A stretch of 64,000 nucleotides of DNA from Aridibacter sp965216195. Lineage in GTDB: Bacteria > Acidobacteriota > Blastocatellia > Pyrinomonadales > Pyrinomonadaceae. The notes under the pieces were generated by a model that had not been told where the DNA came from, did not search any database, and was given only the letters and a program-made list of their open reading frames with translations. Both the position numbers and the translations under genes were made by a program. This document shows, one piece after another, positions 1 through 7,960 of the stretch; position 1 is the first letter of the stretch; each line of letters starts with the position of its first letter. The stretch is from positions 3,100,001 to 3,164,000 of the forward strand of contig OZ244151.1 of the NCBI GenBank assembly GCA_965216195.1. The letters are read 5' to 3'.

Positions 1-1
1 T

Positions 2-391
2 CCTTTTACGGGGATTATTGAAATGTCCGCCTTGGTTGATAAAAAAGAGTTTGGCGGAAATGCACTCATATATCTACCAAAATACGTTTCGCCGGACGAT
101 GAGTTGTTCGAAAGATCGGATGCGGATATTGAGAACGAGTTCTTAACCGAATTGGAGAAAATGTATTCGCATTTTGATCGAAGTGACGTTATCGAATTTA
201 AGATTTCACGCGTGCGGCAAGTTTTTCCTTTGCCAACGATTGAGTATTCTGAAAATGTTCCTTCGATGAAAACATCGCTCGAAAATGTTTTTATTGTGAA
301 TTCTTCGCAGATTACAAACGGAACTTTGAATGTAAATGAAACCGTTCAACTCGCGGAAAGATCGCTCGTTAAATTAAAAATTGGAAATTAA
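2..391 (+). CDS. NAD(P)/FAD-dependent oxidoreductase, C-terminal part (5' end outside window)
   Basis: The frame is open from the window edge: codons before the first ATG (position 23) read PFTGIIEM, so the start lies upstream. The visible part (IIEMSALV, then GGNALIYLPKYVSPDDELF) resembles the C-terminal lobe of protoporphyrinogen-oxidase or UDP-galactopyranose-mutase-like flavin oxidoreductases. This is family resemblance only, because the FAD-binding N-terminus is missing. It is the first visible gene of a one-directional glycan operon, which contains a second oxidoreductase of this type at 2735. Its last codons and stop lie within the AT-rich repeat that flanks the next gene, so the original C-terminus may have been altered by insertion of that element. 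Confidence 0.7.
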   Translation, partial: PFTGIIEMSALVDKKEFGGNALIYLPKYVSPDDELFERSDADIENEFLTELEKMYSHFDRSDVIEFKISRVRQVFPLPTIEYSENVPSMKTSLENVFIVNSSQITNGTLNVNETVQLAERSLVKLKIGN

Positions 392-405
392 AAGTTAAAA
401 AAATT
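372..405. repeat. Left inverted-repeat flank of four-helix-bundle element 1
   Basis: A 34-base AT-rich stretch made of AATTAAAAATT/AGTTAAAAA words. Its reverse complement matches 763-796 on the far side of the four-helix-bundle gene at 28 of 34 positions by hand alignment. It overlaps the stop codon of the upstream oxidoreductase. Confidence 0.7.
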
Positions 406-407
406 CA

Positions 408-764
408 ATGGCAAAAATGAAAAATATAACTGAAAGGACTTTTGATTTTTCGTTGAGGATTATTAAATTGTGCCGGGTTTTGAACAAGAAATACGTGATG
501 GAAAATAATATTTTGGCAAAACAGCTTTTGCGTTCAGGGACATCGATTGGGGCAAATGTTGAAGAAGCACAGGCAGGACAAAGTCGAAAAGATTTTATAA
601 ACAAAATGGCAATTGCTTTAAAAGAAGCGAGAGAAACAAATTATTGGTTGCGATTATTAGAAGCAAGTAAAATTTTACCAAAAGAAAAACTTGCCGAGTT
701 GATAAAAGAATCTGATGAAATCAAAAAAATTATAGGAGCGATAATAGTTAAATCTAAGAAGTAA
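408..764 (+). CDS. Four-helix-bundle protein (S23 rRNA intervening-sequence protein family)
   Basis: A 118-residue all-helical protein with the family landmarks RSGTSIGANVEEAQ (about residues 43-56), the DFINKM segment and EARETNYWLRLL. This family is known from ORFs within 23S rRNA intervening sequences and is structurally related to the Avd proteins of diversity-generating retroelements; its function outside rRNA is not established. No rRNA lies nearby. The gene sits inside a glycan operon between inverted AT-rich repeats (372-405 and 763-796), which suggests an inserted element. A second family member occurs at 29029-29571. The start follows the repeat directly with no clear Shine-Dalgarno sequence; MKNITERTF, three codons later, is a possible alternative start. 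Confidence 0.85.
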   Translation: MAKMKNITERTFDFSLRIIKLCRVLNKKYVMENNILAKQLLRSGTSIGANVEEAQAGQSRKDFINKMAIALKEARETNYWLRLLEASKILPKEKLAELIKESDEIKKIIGAIIVKSKK

Positions 765-796
765 CTTTTTTAATTTTTAACTCTTAATTTTTAATT
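763..796. repeat. Right inverted-repeat flank of four-helix-bundle element 1
   Basis: AT-rich words (TTAATTTTTAACTC, TTAATTTTTAATT) that are the inverted counterpart of 372-405. The GTG start of the following deacetylase is the next base, so no ribosome-binding site remains upstream of that gene. Confidence 0.7.
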
Positions 797-1753
797 GTGT
801 TAGCAAGTTTATCCTTAGACCTCGACAATAAGTGGTCGTATATGAAAACGCACGGCGATGCGGGTTGGGAAACTTATCCGTCTTATCTTGATGTGTGCGT
901 GCCTCGCGTACTGGGTTTTTTAAAAGAGAGAGATTTGCAGATTACATTTTTTATCGTTGGACAAGATGCCGCGCTCGAAAAGAATCACGAAGCCCTCGCA
1001 CAAATTTCAACCGCCGGACACGAGATTGGCAATCACTCGTTTAAGCACGAACCTTGGCTGCATCTTTACTCAAAGGACGAATTGGTTGAGGAATTTCAAA
1101 AGACGGAAGATGCATTAGAAGCGGCAACTGGCGAACTTCCGAAAGGTTTTCGAGGTCCGGGTTACTCTATGAGTCCTACGGTTTTAGAGGTCTTAGTCGA
1201 GCGCGGTTACGAATACGATTGTTCGACTCTTCCTACTTATATCGGACCGCTTGCCCGAGCTTATTATTTTCTTGCATCGCCTGACATGTCTGCAGAAGAA
1301 AAAGAAAAACGCAAAAAACTTTTCGGGAAATTTTCTGATGGATTTCAGAGTTTGAAACCTTATAAATGGAAGGTTGGTGAGAAGGAATTGGTCGAAATTC
1401 CGGTCACGACCTTGCCAATTTTCAAAACTCCAATTCACGTAAGTTATGTCGTTTATCTTTCAACTTTTTCAAAATTTGCGGCTCGTAATTATTGGAAAAC
1501 TGCTTTGAAAATGTGCAAAATGTTTGGTGTTGAGCCATCGCTTTTATTGCATCCGCTTGATTTTCTTTCGAGAGATGATGCGAAAGAGTTGGAATTTTTC
1601 CCTGGGATGAATTTGGCAATCAAAGAAAAACTCGAATTCGTAAGTGAGATTTTGGAAATTTATGCCGAATCGTTTTCTATTGTAAATGCGAAGAGGCACT
1701 CAGATTCGTTGAAAAATCGGGAAATGTCCGTACGCAAACTTGGTGATTTTTAG
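797..1753 (+). CDS. Polysaccharide deacetylase family protein
   Basis: A 318-residue NodB-homology (carbohydrate esterase 4) protein. The N-terminal SLDLDN carries the catalytic-aspartate motif, and GHEIGNHSFKH contains the H-x3-H metal-binding pair. RGPGYSM is the arginine motif and LLLHPLD the terminal histidine motif. Such enzymes remove N-acetyl or similar groups from surface polysaccharides or lipid-linked sugars. No signal peptide or membrane segment is visible, so a cytoplasmic-face role in glycan assembly is likely (inference). The GTG start is chosen because homologous-looking sequence (MLASLSLDLDNKW) begins there; it abuts the AT-rich repeat and has no Shine-Dalgarno. It is 12 bases from the methyltransferase gene that follows. 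Confidence 0.85.
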   Translation: MLASLSLDLDNKWSYMKTHGDAGWETYPSYLDVCVPRVLGFLKERDLQITFFIVGQDAALEKNHEALAQISTAGHEIGNHSFKHEPWLHLYSKDELVEEFQKTEDALEAATGELPKGFRGPGYSMSPTVLEVLVERGYEYDCSTLPTYIGPLARAYYFLASPDMSAEEKEKRKKLFGKFSDGFQSLKPYKWKVGEKELVEIPVTTLPIFKTPIHVSYVVYLSTFSKFAARNYWKTALKMCKMFGVEPSLLLHPLDFLSRDDAKELEFFPGMNLAIKEKLEFVSEILEIYAESFSIVNAKRHSDSLKNREMSVRKLGDF

Positions 1754-1764
1754 ATAAATCACGA

Positions 1765-2730
1765 GTGCCGCAAAAAATGGACCGACTAGCAAAAACACCT
1801 TTAAAGCTTACTGACGCGCAATGTTGTGTTTGCGAAAGGAACAATGCGACGCTAATTGGCGAGGGTGAAGATTTTGAATACCACACGAGTCCGGATTCGT
1901 TTTCGGCTTTTCAGTGTAATTCCTGCGGTTTGGTTTATTTGAATCCGCGTCCGGCAATTTCAGAATTTGAGAGAATTTACCCTTCAAATTATCACGCGTT
2001 TGATTTTTCAGAGCAAGATTTCGGTTTTGTCTATCGAATTCGTTCGCGTCTTGAGGCGAAGCGAGTTTTGAGCTGGTGCAAGGGTTTGCCAAATGACGCG
2101 AAAATAATTGATACCGGTTGTGGAGATGGTTTCCATCTGGGTCTTTTAGAAAAATACGGCAACAAAAATTGGACGCTTGAGGGAATCGATATTGATAAGC
2201 GTGCCGCCCAAATGGCTTTTGATAGTGGCTTTAAGGTTCACGTCGGAAGCATTGATGAAATCGATTTACCAAGTAACTCTTACAATCTGGCAATTATGGT
2301 CCAGACAATTGAACACGTTGCACAACCTGCCGAAGTCCTGCGTTCGGTGCGTAGACTTCTTAAACCCGGCGGTAAAGTAGTCGTCGTAACCGACAACACC
2401 GAATCATTTGATTTCAAAATATTTAAGAATAGCCACTGGGGCGGTTACCACTTTCCACGTCATTGGAATTTGTTTAACCGCGAATCGCTCGCGAAATTGG
2501 CGGAGAAAACTGGATTTGAAGTTGAAAAAATATCTACCCAGGTCACTCCCGTAAATTGGGTCTATTCGTTTCACAACCGTTTTGTCGATAGGCAAAGACC
2601 TGACTGGCTTGTAAAACAATTTACTCTTAAATCAACAGCGTCTTTAGCCACATTTACGATACTTGATATCGTTTTACAGAAATTAGGAAAAGGCGGATTG
2701 CTTAACGCGGTCTTTAAAAAGCCGACTTAG
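1765..2730 (+). CDS. Class I SAM-dependent methyltransferase with N-terminal zinc-binding motif
   Basis: A 321-residue protein. Near the N-terminus CCVC and CNSC (in FQCNSCGLVYLNPRP) form a four-cysteine zinc site typical of the sugar or glycan methyltransferases found in surface-polysaccharide loci. A Rossmann methyltransferase core follows: IIDTGCGDGFHLGLL is motif I, EGIDID the acidic loop, and MVQTIEHV and LKPGGKVVVVT are later motifs. GGYHFPRHWNLF is typical of the Methyltransf_23 group. The substrate cannot be read from the sequence; operon context suggests a surface glycan. The start is GTG with the family-like region beginning soon after; an ATG four codons downstream is possible. Confidence 0.82.
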   Translation: MPQKMDRLAKTPLKLTDAQCCVCERNNATLIGEGEDFEYHTSPDSFSAFQCNSCGLVYLNPRPAISEFERIYPSNYHAFDFSEQDFGFVYRIRSRLEAKRVLSWCKGLPNDAKIIDTGCGDGFHLGLLEKYGNKNWTLEGIDIDKRAAQMAFDSGFKVHVGSIDEIDLPSNSYNLAIMVQTIEHVAQPAEVLRSVRRLLKPGGKVVVVTDNTESFDFKIFKNSHWGGYHFPRHWNLFNRESLAKLAEKTGFEVEKISTQVTPVNWVYSFHNRFVDRQRPDWLVKQFTLKSTASLATFTILDIVLQKLGKGGLLNAVFKKPT

Positions 2731-2734
2731 AATC

Positions 2735-4066
2735 ATGAAAGATAAAAAACCAATCGCAATAATCGGAGCGGGACTCGCGGGTCTTACGGCGGCAAATCTT
2801 CTCGCCGAGAAAGGCGTACCTTTCATAGTTTATGAAGCGGGAAAACAAATAGCCGGACTTGCGACGAGCTTTAGCGATGAAGAGGGCTTTACTTATGATT
2901 TTGGGGCTCATTTTGGGACCAATCGTCTTACCGATGCGATAGGTGTTACTGATGTATGCCGAACGGTAAAATACTATGGCGAAACAGTTTGGCTAGACGG
3001 AAAGATGTATCGTTACCCGTTTGGATTGGTCAAGATTCCGCGAATGACTTTAAGCGGAATTAAGAGCCGGATTCCTGGCTTGAGTAACGGAAAGACGCCA
3101 AAGTCTGCAGCCGAATGGTTTCGAGGAAGATATGGAGAGGTTTTGGCGAATGAGGTTGCCTTACCTCTCATTGAGGCTTGGTCAGGGGCAAAAGCGGAAG
3201 ATCTATCGCCAGCGGTGGGTGAAAGTTTACCGGGAAGTATTGGGAAAACGTTATACCTTAAGGCTGCAAGCAAAATTACAGGACGAGCGGTAGCGTGCGG
3301 TTACAATCGTGAAAAACCTGAAAAAGCGAGTGTTTATCACGTATATCCCGAAAAAGGCATTTCAACACTTTGCGAAAAACTTGCCGAAGGTCTAAAGGAC
3401 AAGATCAAGCTTGAAACTCCGATTGAAAAGATTTTAGTAGAAGATGGAGAAGTTAAATCTGTCCGTGCTAAAGGAGAAACGCAGGAAGTCTCGGCAGTAA
3501 TAAGCACGGCACCGGCACACATTCTTTCAAAACTCGTTGAAGGAACCGACGCTTTAGAGGAATTCTCTAAGTTTCGTTATCGCCCGATGACATTTGTAAA
3601 TATGCGTTTCGAAGGTCGCAACCTGTTGCCCGATACCGTTGTTTGGTTTCCAGAAGGAGATTTTCCATTTTTCCGTTTGAGCGAAGCGCCGGTTTCGATG
3701 CCATGGCTTGCCCCGGAAGGAAAGACAATAATCACCGTAGATATCGGGTGTGAAAAAGACGATGAAATTTGGACAATGGATGAGGAAACGCTTACTGAGT
3801 TATGCCTAAAGAACCTCGAGCCGATTATTCCCGATGTTAGGGATAGATATCTGGGATGCAACGTTTTGCGAACGCCCTTTGCTTATCCCGTCTATCTCAA
3901 TGAATATGAGCAAGAACGCAAGAATTTTGAAAAATCGACAAACGTTGAAAACCTTTTGAGCGTTGGACGGAACGGGGAATTTTCACATATATTTATGGAG
4001 GATGTTTATTGGCGGACCCGGGATAAAGTTAGCCGTCTGATTAAGAATCAGCTGGCGTTTACTTAA
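2735..4066 (+). CDS. NAD(P)/FAD-dependent oxidoreductase (protoporphyrinogen oxidase / UDP-galactopyranose mutase-like)
   Basis: A 443-residue flavoprotein. The N-terminus carries the dinucleotide-binding motif IAIIGAGLAGLTAANLL (residues about 6-22) followed by FIVYEAGKQIAG, and the C-terminus has the FAD-contacting LLSVGRNGEFSHIFMED. The family includes amine oxidases, protoporphyrinogen oxidases and UDP-Galp-mutase-like enzymes; in polysaccharide operons such proteins often act on nucleotide sugars or lipid-linked intermediates, but the reaction is unknown here. There is no signal peptide. It lies 4 bases after the methyltransferase and 3 bases before the glycosyltransferase, so co-transcription is very likely. 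It is a paralogue in type of the truncated gene at the left window edge. Confidence 0.8.
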   Translation: MKDKKPIAIIGAGLAGLTAANLLAEKGVPFIVYEAGKQIAGLATSFSDEEGFTYDFGAHFGTNRLTDAIGVTDVCRTVKYYGETVWLDGKMYRYPFGLVKIPRMTLSGIKSRIPGLSNGKTPKSAAEWFRGRYGEVLANEVALPLIEAWSGAKAEDLSPAVGESLPGSIGKTLYLKAASKITGRAVACGYNREKPEKASVYHVYPEKGISTLCEKLAEGLKDKIKLETPIEKILVEDGEVKSVRAKGETQEVSAVISTAPAHILSKLVEGTDALEEFSKFRYRPMTFVNMRFEGRNLLPDTVVWFPEGDFPFFRLSEAPVSMPWLAPEGKTIITVDIGCEKDDEIWTMDEETLTELCLKNLEPIIPDVRDRYLGCNVLRTPFAYPVYLNEYEQERKNFEKSTNVENLLSVGRNGEFSHIFMEDVYWRTRDKVSRLIKNQLAFT

Positions 4067-4069
4067 AGA

Positions 4070-5668
4070 ATGAGCAACTCTTCACATTCTGACAAACTTA
4101 TAGAACTGGACGAAAAAACTAGGCAATCGCAAAAAAAGGGGTTGCCGAGTTTTTTTTATTTCTTTCCGCTCCTGCATCTGATTATCGTGCTTCCTCTCGC
4201 CTATTACCTCAATATTTGGGCTGATGAAGCTTCTACGCTTTTTACGACCGAAAATGGCTTCTTTCAAACTTTCCAAAATACTTTTCAAGATGAAAAACAA
4301 GCACCGCTATATTTCCTGATTTTGAGTCTGTGGAGAGAAATCAGCAGTTCCATATTTTTCGCTAGGCTTTTTTCGATAATTTGTTCGTTATTCGCTATTG
4401 GTGTTTTCTACGATTTGGTGCGGCGGCTTTGGAACGAAAAGACGGCAATGTTTGCTACGTTTTTTTTCGCTCTTCATCCACTCGTGGTTTGGGCAAGCCT
4501 GGAGATTAGAAACTATTCTTTGATAATGCTCCTTACACTCGCTTTAACCAAATTTTTCTTTGGTGGTTATTTAGACAGACGAAAAACCGATTCCACCAAC
4601 CGAAAAAAGATTACAAGAAGCAAAATTCTTTTTATCATAGTGGCTACTGCCTCAATCTATACGAATTACTATTTGGGTTTCATTCTCGTTGGGTTTTTTG
4701 TTGTCCTTTTGGTTTTGCAAAGGCAGAAAACTGCCGCCAGGTATTTTTTGCATATGGCAATTGTCGGGGTCGCGATTCTGCCTCTCGTTTGGTTGCTCAA
4801 GGCGCAGTTTGATGTGCACGTCGACGGGTATCATCAGAAGACATATGCGATCGAAGGAATGAAGCTTCTGTGGAATCATTCACTATCCTTTTTCCTTCCA
4901 ACCGAGCTTCACCCACCAGAAAACCAGACTATTGCTTCTTACATTAGAGTCTGGTTTGTAAGATTCTTGAGCTTGGGAATCGCAGCTGTCCTCGTTCTGA
5001 GGCGGAGAGTATTTGCGGATCGAATCCTAATATTTGGCACGACAACTTTGATCTGTTTCGCGTTTTTGTATCTCATATATTTTCTTTTGGGTCCAATTTA
5101 TGTGGAAATTCGTCATGCATCATTTGTGTTTCCAGTCTTTTGTTTGCTTGTAGTCGCGATATTTTCAGAGATTTTTTCGGTCGATAAAATTGGCTCAAAA
5201 AAACGGTCTTGCTTAGTAGGGGCGCTTGCATTACTTTTGACGGTTTCATACAGTTACGCACTATTCTCGCTTCATCCGAATTTAACAAAACGCGGTGATT
5301 GGTCTAGGGTGGGTGATTTTATCGAAGAGAATGAAACCCCCGAGCAACCTATAATTGTCTTCTCAAACTACGAGGCTCTAGCGCTTCCCTACTATTATGA
5401 AGGCAAAAACGGAATACTGCCAAACGAAAACTTTTTTAAGTGGAAATACGAGGATGAATTTGGAGCTGAAACGATGTGGACAAAACAGATTGCTTATCTG
5501 ATCTCGATAATTCCAAAGGATGCGAAAGAAATTTGGCTGGTAACCGAAGACATCTGTCAAACAACTAAAGGCTGCCTGCCTTTGGAAAAATTCGTCGGGG
5601 CAAATTACACTATTGTAAAAGATCGCGAGTTTTACAAAGAAAGAGTCCGCTTATTAAGAAAGAAATGA
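4070..5668 (+). CDS. Integral membrane glycosyltransferase, GT39/ArnT-like
   Basis: A 532-residue polytopic protein. A first membrane helix (FFYFFPLLHLIIVLPLAYYL) is followed by the extracytoplasmic acidic motif NIWADEAST, the usual catalytic-aspartate position in lipid-phosphate-dependent GT39/GT-C enzymes. About ten further hydrophobic segments and a soluble C-terminal domain (about residues 405-532) follow. The family transfers sugars from polyprenyl-phosphate donors to surface targets. Its place at the end of a deacetylase, methyltransferase and oxidoreductase operon supports a role in surface glycan or glycolipid decoration. The stop overlaps the start of the small zinc-ribbon gene by 4 bases (ATGA). 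Confidence 0.8.
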   Translation: MSNSSHSDKLIELDEKTRQSQKKGLPSFFYFFPLLHLIIVLPLAYYLNIWADEASTLFTTENGFFQTFQNTFQDEKQAPLYFLILSLWREISSSIFFARLFSIICSLFAIGVFYDLVRRLWNEKTAMFATFFFALHPLVVWASLEIRNYSLIMLLTLALTKFFFGGYLDRRKTDSTNRKKITRSKILFIIVATASIYTNYYLGFILVGFFVVLLVLQRQKTAARYFLHMAIVGVAILPLVWLLKAQFDVHVDGYHQKTYAIEGMKLLWNHSLSFFLPTELHPPENQTIASYIRVWFVRFLSLGIAAVLVLRRRVFADRILIFGTTTLICFAFLYLIYFLLGPIYVEIRHASFVFPVFCLLVVAIFSEIFSVDKIGSKKRSCLVGALALLLTVSYSYALFSLHPNLTKRGDWSRVGDFIEENETPEQPIIVFSNYEALALPYYYEGKNGILPNENFFKWKYEDEFGAETMWTKQIAYLISIIPKDAKEIWLVTEDICQTTKGCLPLEKFVGANYTIVKDREFYKERVRLLRKK

Positions 5669-5874
5669 TTGAGGGAAAATTACATAACAAGAATCCGAAG
5701 CCGGTCGCTCGTTGCTCTGAATGCGATGAGGAAGTCGACCACTATTTCACATTCGTTAGCCCAACAAACGAAAAACGGCACGTGTGCTGGAAATGTCAAA
5801 TGCGTGAGGAGAAGGGTTTTAACGCCAAAAGAACTTTTAGCAGGTTATCCAGAAGAGGTTCGATACCGAGATAG
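5665..5874 (+). CDS. Small CxxC/CxxC putative zinc-ribbon protein
   Basis: A 69-residue protein whose ATG overlaps the upstream glycosyltransferase stop by 4 bases, a translational-coupling arrangement that supports it as a real gene. Two cysteine pairs (CSECDE at about 17-22 and CWKCQM at about 38-43) are spaced as in a one-zinc ribbon. The tail is basic (RLSRRGSIPR). No family was recognised. The stop codon TAG coincides with the first heptamer of the repeat array beginning at 5874, so the tail may be encoded by sequence next to an insertion. The function is unknown; nucleic-acid or protein binding is only a guess. Confidence 0.6.
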   Translation: MIEGKLHNKNPKPVARCSECDEEVDHYFTFVSPTNEKRHVCWKCQMREEKGFNAKRTFSRLSRRGSIPR

Positions 5875-6027
5875 CAGTGAGCAGTGAAAGATAGCTCGAG
5901 TTTCATTAAATACAAATTCCTTATTGCGAATTGCGTATCACGTATTACCAATTACGAATCACGAATTACGAATCACGAATCACGAATTACGAATTGCGTG
6001 CTACCAATTACCTGTCACTAATAACCA
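5874..6027. repeat. Composite word-repeat array (GCAGTGA heptamers, then ATTACGAATCACG words)
   Basis: It begins with two exact GCAGTGA units (5874-5887). From about 5921 to 6027 it consists of variants of CGAATTACGAATCAC and ATTACCAATTACC. The same two word types occur in the same order at 23819-23967. No coding potential is seen; the array ends just before the def start. It fills the gene-free gap. Confidence 0.8.
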
Positions 6028-6039
6028 ACACGCACATTT

Positions 6040-6534
6040 ATGGCAATCAAAAGAATTACTGAATACCCTGAAGAAGTACTCGCTAAGGTTGGAGTACCTG
6101 TAACGGAGTTTGACGACAAACTCAAAACTCTATGCGATGACATGTTTGAGACCATGTATGATGACCATGGTGTCGGGCTAGCTGCGCCGCAAATCGGGCT
6201 ATCCCTAAGACTCTTCGTTATGGACTGCGAGGGCGTAAAACTCATCGCTGCAAACCCCACGATCATAGAAACCTCGGGAGAGCAAAGCGGACAGGAGGGA
6301 TGCCTGTCGCTTGAAAAGGTTCCCGCCGTCGTCGTGCGTGCGGAAAAGGCAACACTTCGAGCCCAGGATGTAAACGGTGAATGGTTTGAAAAGGAAGCAG
6401 AAGGTTACGCTGCACGCTGTTTTTTACACGAAACTGATCATTGCGATGGCAAGCTCTTTATTGATCATCTACCGAAAATGCGGCGTGAGATGGTTGTTAA
6501 GAGATTTAAGAAAGAGAAGAAATTATACGGATGA
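6040..6534 (+). CDS. def: Peptide deformylase
   Basis: A 164-residue enzyme that removes the N-formyl group from nascent proteins. All three family motifs are present: GVGLAAPQ (about residues 44-51), EGCLS with the metal-binding cysteine (about 86-90), and HETDH (about 130-134) with two metal-ligand histidines and the catalytic glutamate. Length and order are typical of type I bacterial deformylases. The methionyl-tRNA formyltransferase gene, a common neighbour, is not in the window. The 3' end overlaps the convergent exonuclease gene by 12 bases, so no terminator separates the two. Confidence 0.96.
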   Translation: MAIKRITEYPEEVLAKVGVPVTEFDDKLKTLCDDMFETMYDDHGVGLAAPQIGLSLRLFVMDCEGVKLIAANPTIIETSGEQSGQEGCLSLEKVPAVVVRAEKATLRAQDVNGEWFEKEAEGYAARCFLHETDHCDGKLFIDHLPKMRREMVVKRFKKEKKLYG

Positions 6535-7350
6535 GTTGTTTTTTCGTTTATCCTTCCTGAGCCTCCTCACGCCATGCAAATCCTTCACACCTTTTTCCTC
6601 TAATTTTTCAAGCAAATTGATGAAAAGTTTTGCGGTCGCTCGGGCATCTGCCGCGGCACGGTGATGGTTTGTAAGGTCGATCGAATAATAATTTGCCATT
6701 GTATTTAAGCGGTGGTTATCTACCTCAGGCACGAGTTTTCGCGAAAGCTGGACGGTGCATAGGTAAGGATTTGCCACGCGATAGTTTGAATGAATACGCT
6801 TTATTTCGTGGTTCAAAAAACGCATATCAAAATGCGCGTTATGTGCAACCAGTACGCTGTCACCGACAAATTCCATAAAGTCAGATGCAACCTCGGCAAA
6901 TTTCGGCGCGTTTTTCACCATTTCGTTTGAGATTTTGGTTAAATTTGTGATGAATTCCGGAATTTTAGTTTCCGGGTTTACAAGTGTTTGAAACTCACCG
7001 ACGATCTCTCGTTTACTGACGCGGTATGCCCCAACCTCGGTTACCCGACAGGGCGGAGTTTTTGCGCCAGTTGTTTCGAAATCAAAAACAACGTAATCGG
7101 TTTCATTGAGTTTGCGATTATTAAAGCCATTTTCAACCAGCTCGACTGTGTCGTCGTTTAGCTGAAGTCTCGGATCAGTGTCGATCAGATCCGAAACGAG
7201 CAATTTTGCCAATTCAGGTTCGGGAGAAGAGATTTTCATTACGCGATCCACAACCTTTACGGCCGTCGCAAAACCGCCTCTCGATTTGAGGAGATCAATC
7301 GTCTCATTGACTAGAAGGGAGTCTGAAATTAAGTTAGGATACGGTGGCAT
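6523..7350 (-). CDS. DnaQ-like 3'-5' exonuclease (DEDDh family)
   Basis: A 275-residue protein. An N-terminal region of about 90 residues precedes the exonuclease core: VVFDFETTG supplies the first D and E, VAHNAHFDMRFL the next D, and HHRAAADARATAKL the terminal histidine and aspartate of the DEDDh set. It resembles the epsilon subunit of DNA polymerase III and related stand-alone exonucleases, and also the exonuclease domain of PolC and of UvrC-linked proteins. The extra N-terminal domain (LLKSRGGFATAVKVVDRVM) resembles a small helical domain seen in some of these exonucleases. Whether it acts in replication proofreading or repair cannot be settled from sequence alone. Confidence 0.85.
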   Translation of the reverse strand: MPPYPNLISDSLLVNETIDLLKSRGGFATAVKVVDRVMKISSPEPELAKLLVSDLIDTDPRLQLNDDTVELVENGFNNRKLNETDYVVFDFETTGAKTPPCRVTEVGAYRVSKREIVGEFQTLVNPETKIPEFITNLTKISNEMVKNAPKFAEVASDFMEFVGDSVLVAHNAHFDMRFLNHEIKRIHSNYRVANPYLCTVQLSRKLVPEVDNHRLNTMANYYSIDLTNHHRAAADARATAKLFINLLEKLEEKGVKDLHGVRRLRKDKRKNNSSV

Positions 7351-7387
7351 TAACTGATTTTAACCCCTAAAATAAAAACTTCAAGCT

Positions 7388-7960
7388 ATGAATTCTGAAA
7401 ACATTCTCGAGCAATTTCGAGCCACCGATGCGCTGCTCGAAGGCCATTTCATACTCTCTAGCGGCTTACACAGCCCAAAATATTTGCAGTGCGCTCTTGC
7501 GCTTCAATATCCTTACGATGCTGCGAAATATGGAAAAGCTATCGCAGAAAAGTTTATCAAAATAGGAATTGAAACTGTTGCCTCCCCCGCAATTGGAGGA
7601 TTGGTAATAGGTTACGAAGTGGCAAAAGCGCTTAATGTTCGTTTCATCTGGACCGAACGAAAGCAGGGAGAAATGACCTTAAGACGCGGATTTTCATTAA
7701 AAAAAGGTGAAAAAGTCTTAGCGGTTGAAGATGTAATCACGACCGGAGGTTCAGTAAAAGAGTGTATCGACGTCTTAAAAAATAATGGTGCAGACGTAGT
7801 AAACGCAGCGTCGGTTATTGATCGTTCGGGCGGAAAAGCCGATGTGGGCGTACCGAGAATTTCTTTGGTAGAATTGGACGTTCCTAGCTACGAGCCGGAG
7901 AATTGTCCTATGTGCACCGAGGGTATCGAAGCCAGAAAACCAGGAAGCAGAGCGAGCTGA
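7388..7960 (+). CDS. pyrE: Orotate phosphoribosyltransferase
   Basis: A 190-residue enzyme forming orotidine 5'-monophosphate from orotate and PRPP in pyrimidine synthesis. The PRPP-binding signature VLAVEDVITTGGSVKE is intact (about residues 112-127), and the N-terminal substrate segment GHFILSSGLHSPKYLQC is typical. FIWTERKQGEMTLRRGF is the flexible-loop region. The C-terminus contains a CPMC pair seen in a subgroup of short PyrE proteins. The stop TGA shares one base with the truA ATG (TGATG), which implies translational coupling. Confidence 0.94.
   Translation: MNSENILEQFRATDALLEGHFILSSGLHSPKYLQCALALQYPYDAAKYGKAIAEKFIKIGIETVASPAIGGLVIGYEVAKALNVRFIWTERKQGEMTLRRGFSLKKGEKVLAVEDVITTGGSVKECIDVLKNNGADVVNAASVIDRSGGKADVGVPRISLVELDVPSYEPENCPMCTEGIEARKPGSRAS

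Noticed and set aside
408..764. A 23S rRNA fragment carrying the intervening sequence
   Set aside because: The flanking sequence codes for proteins on both sides and shows no rRNA similarity that I can see.
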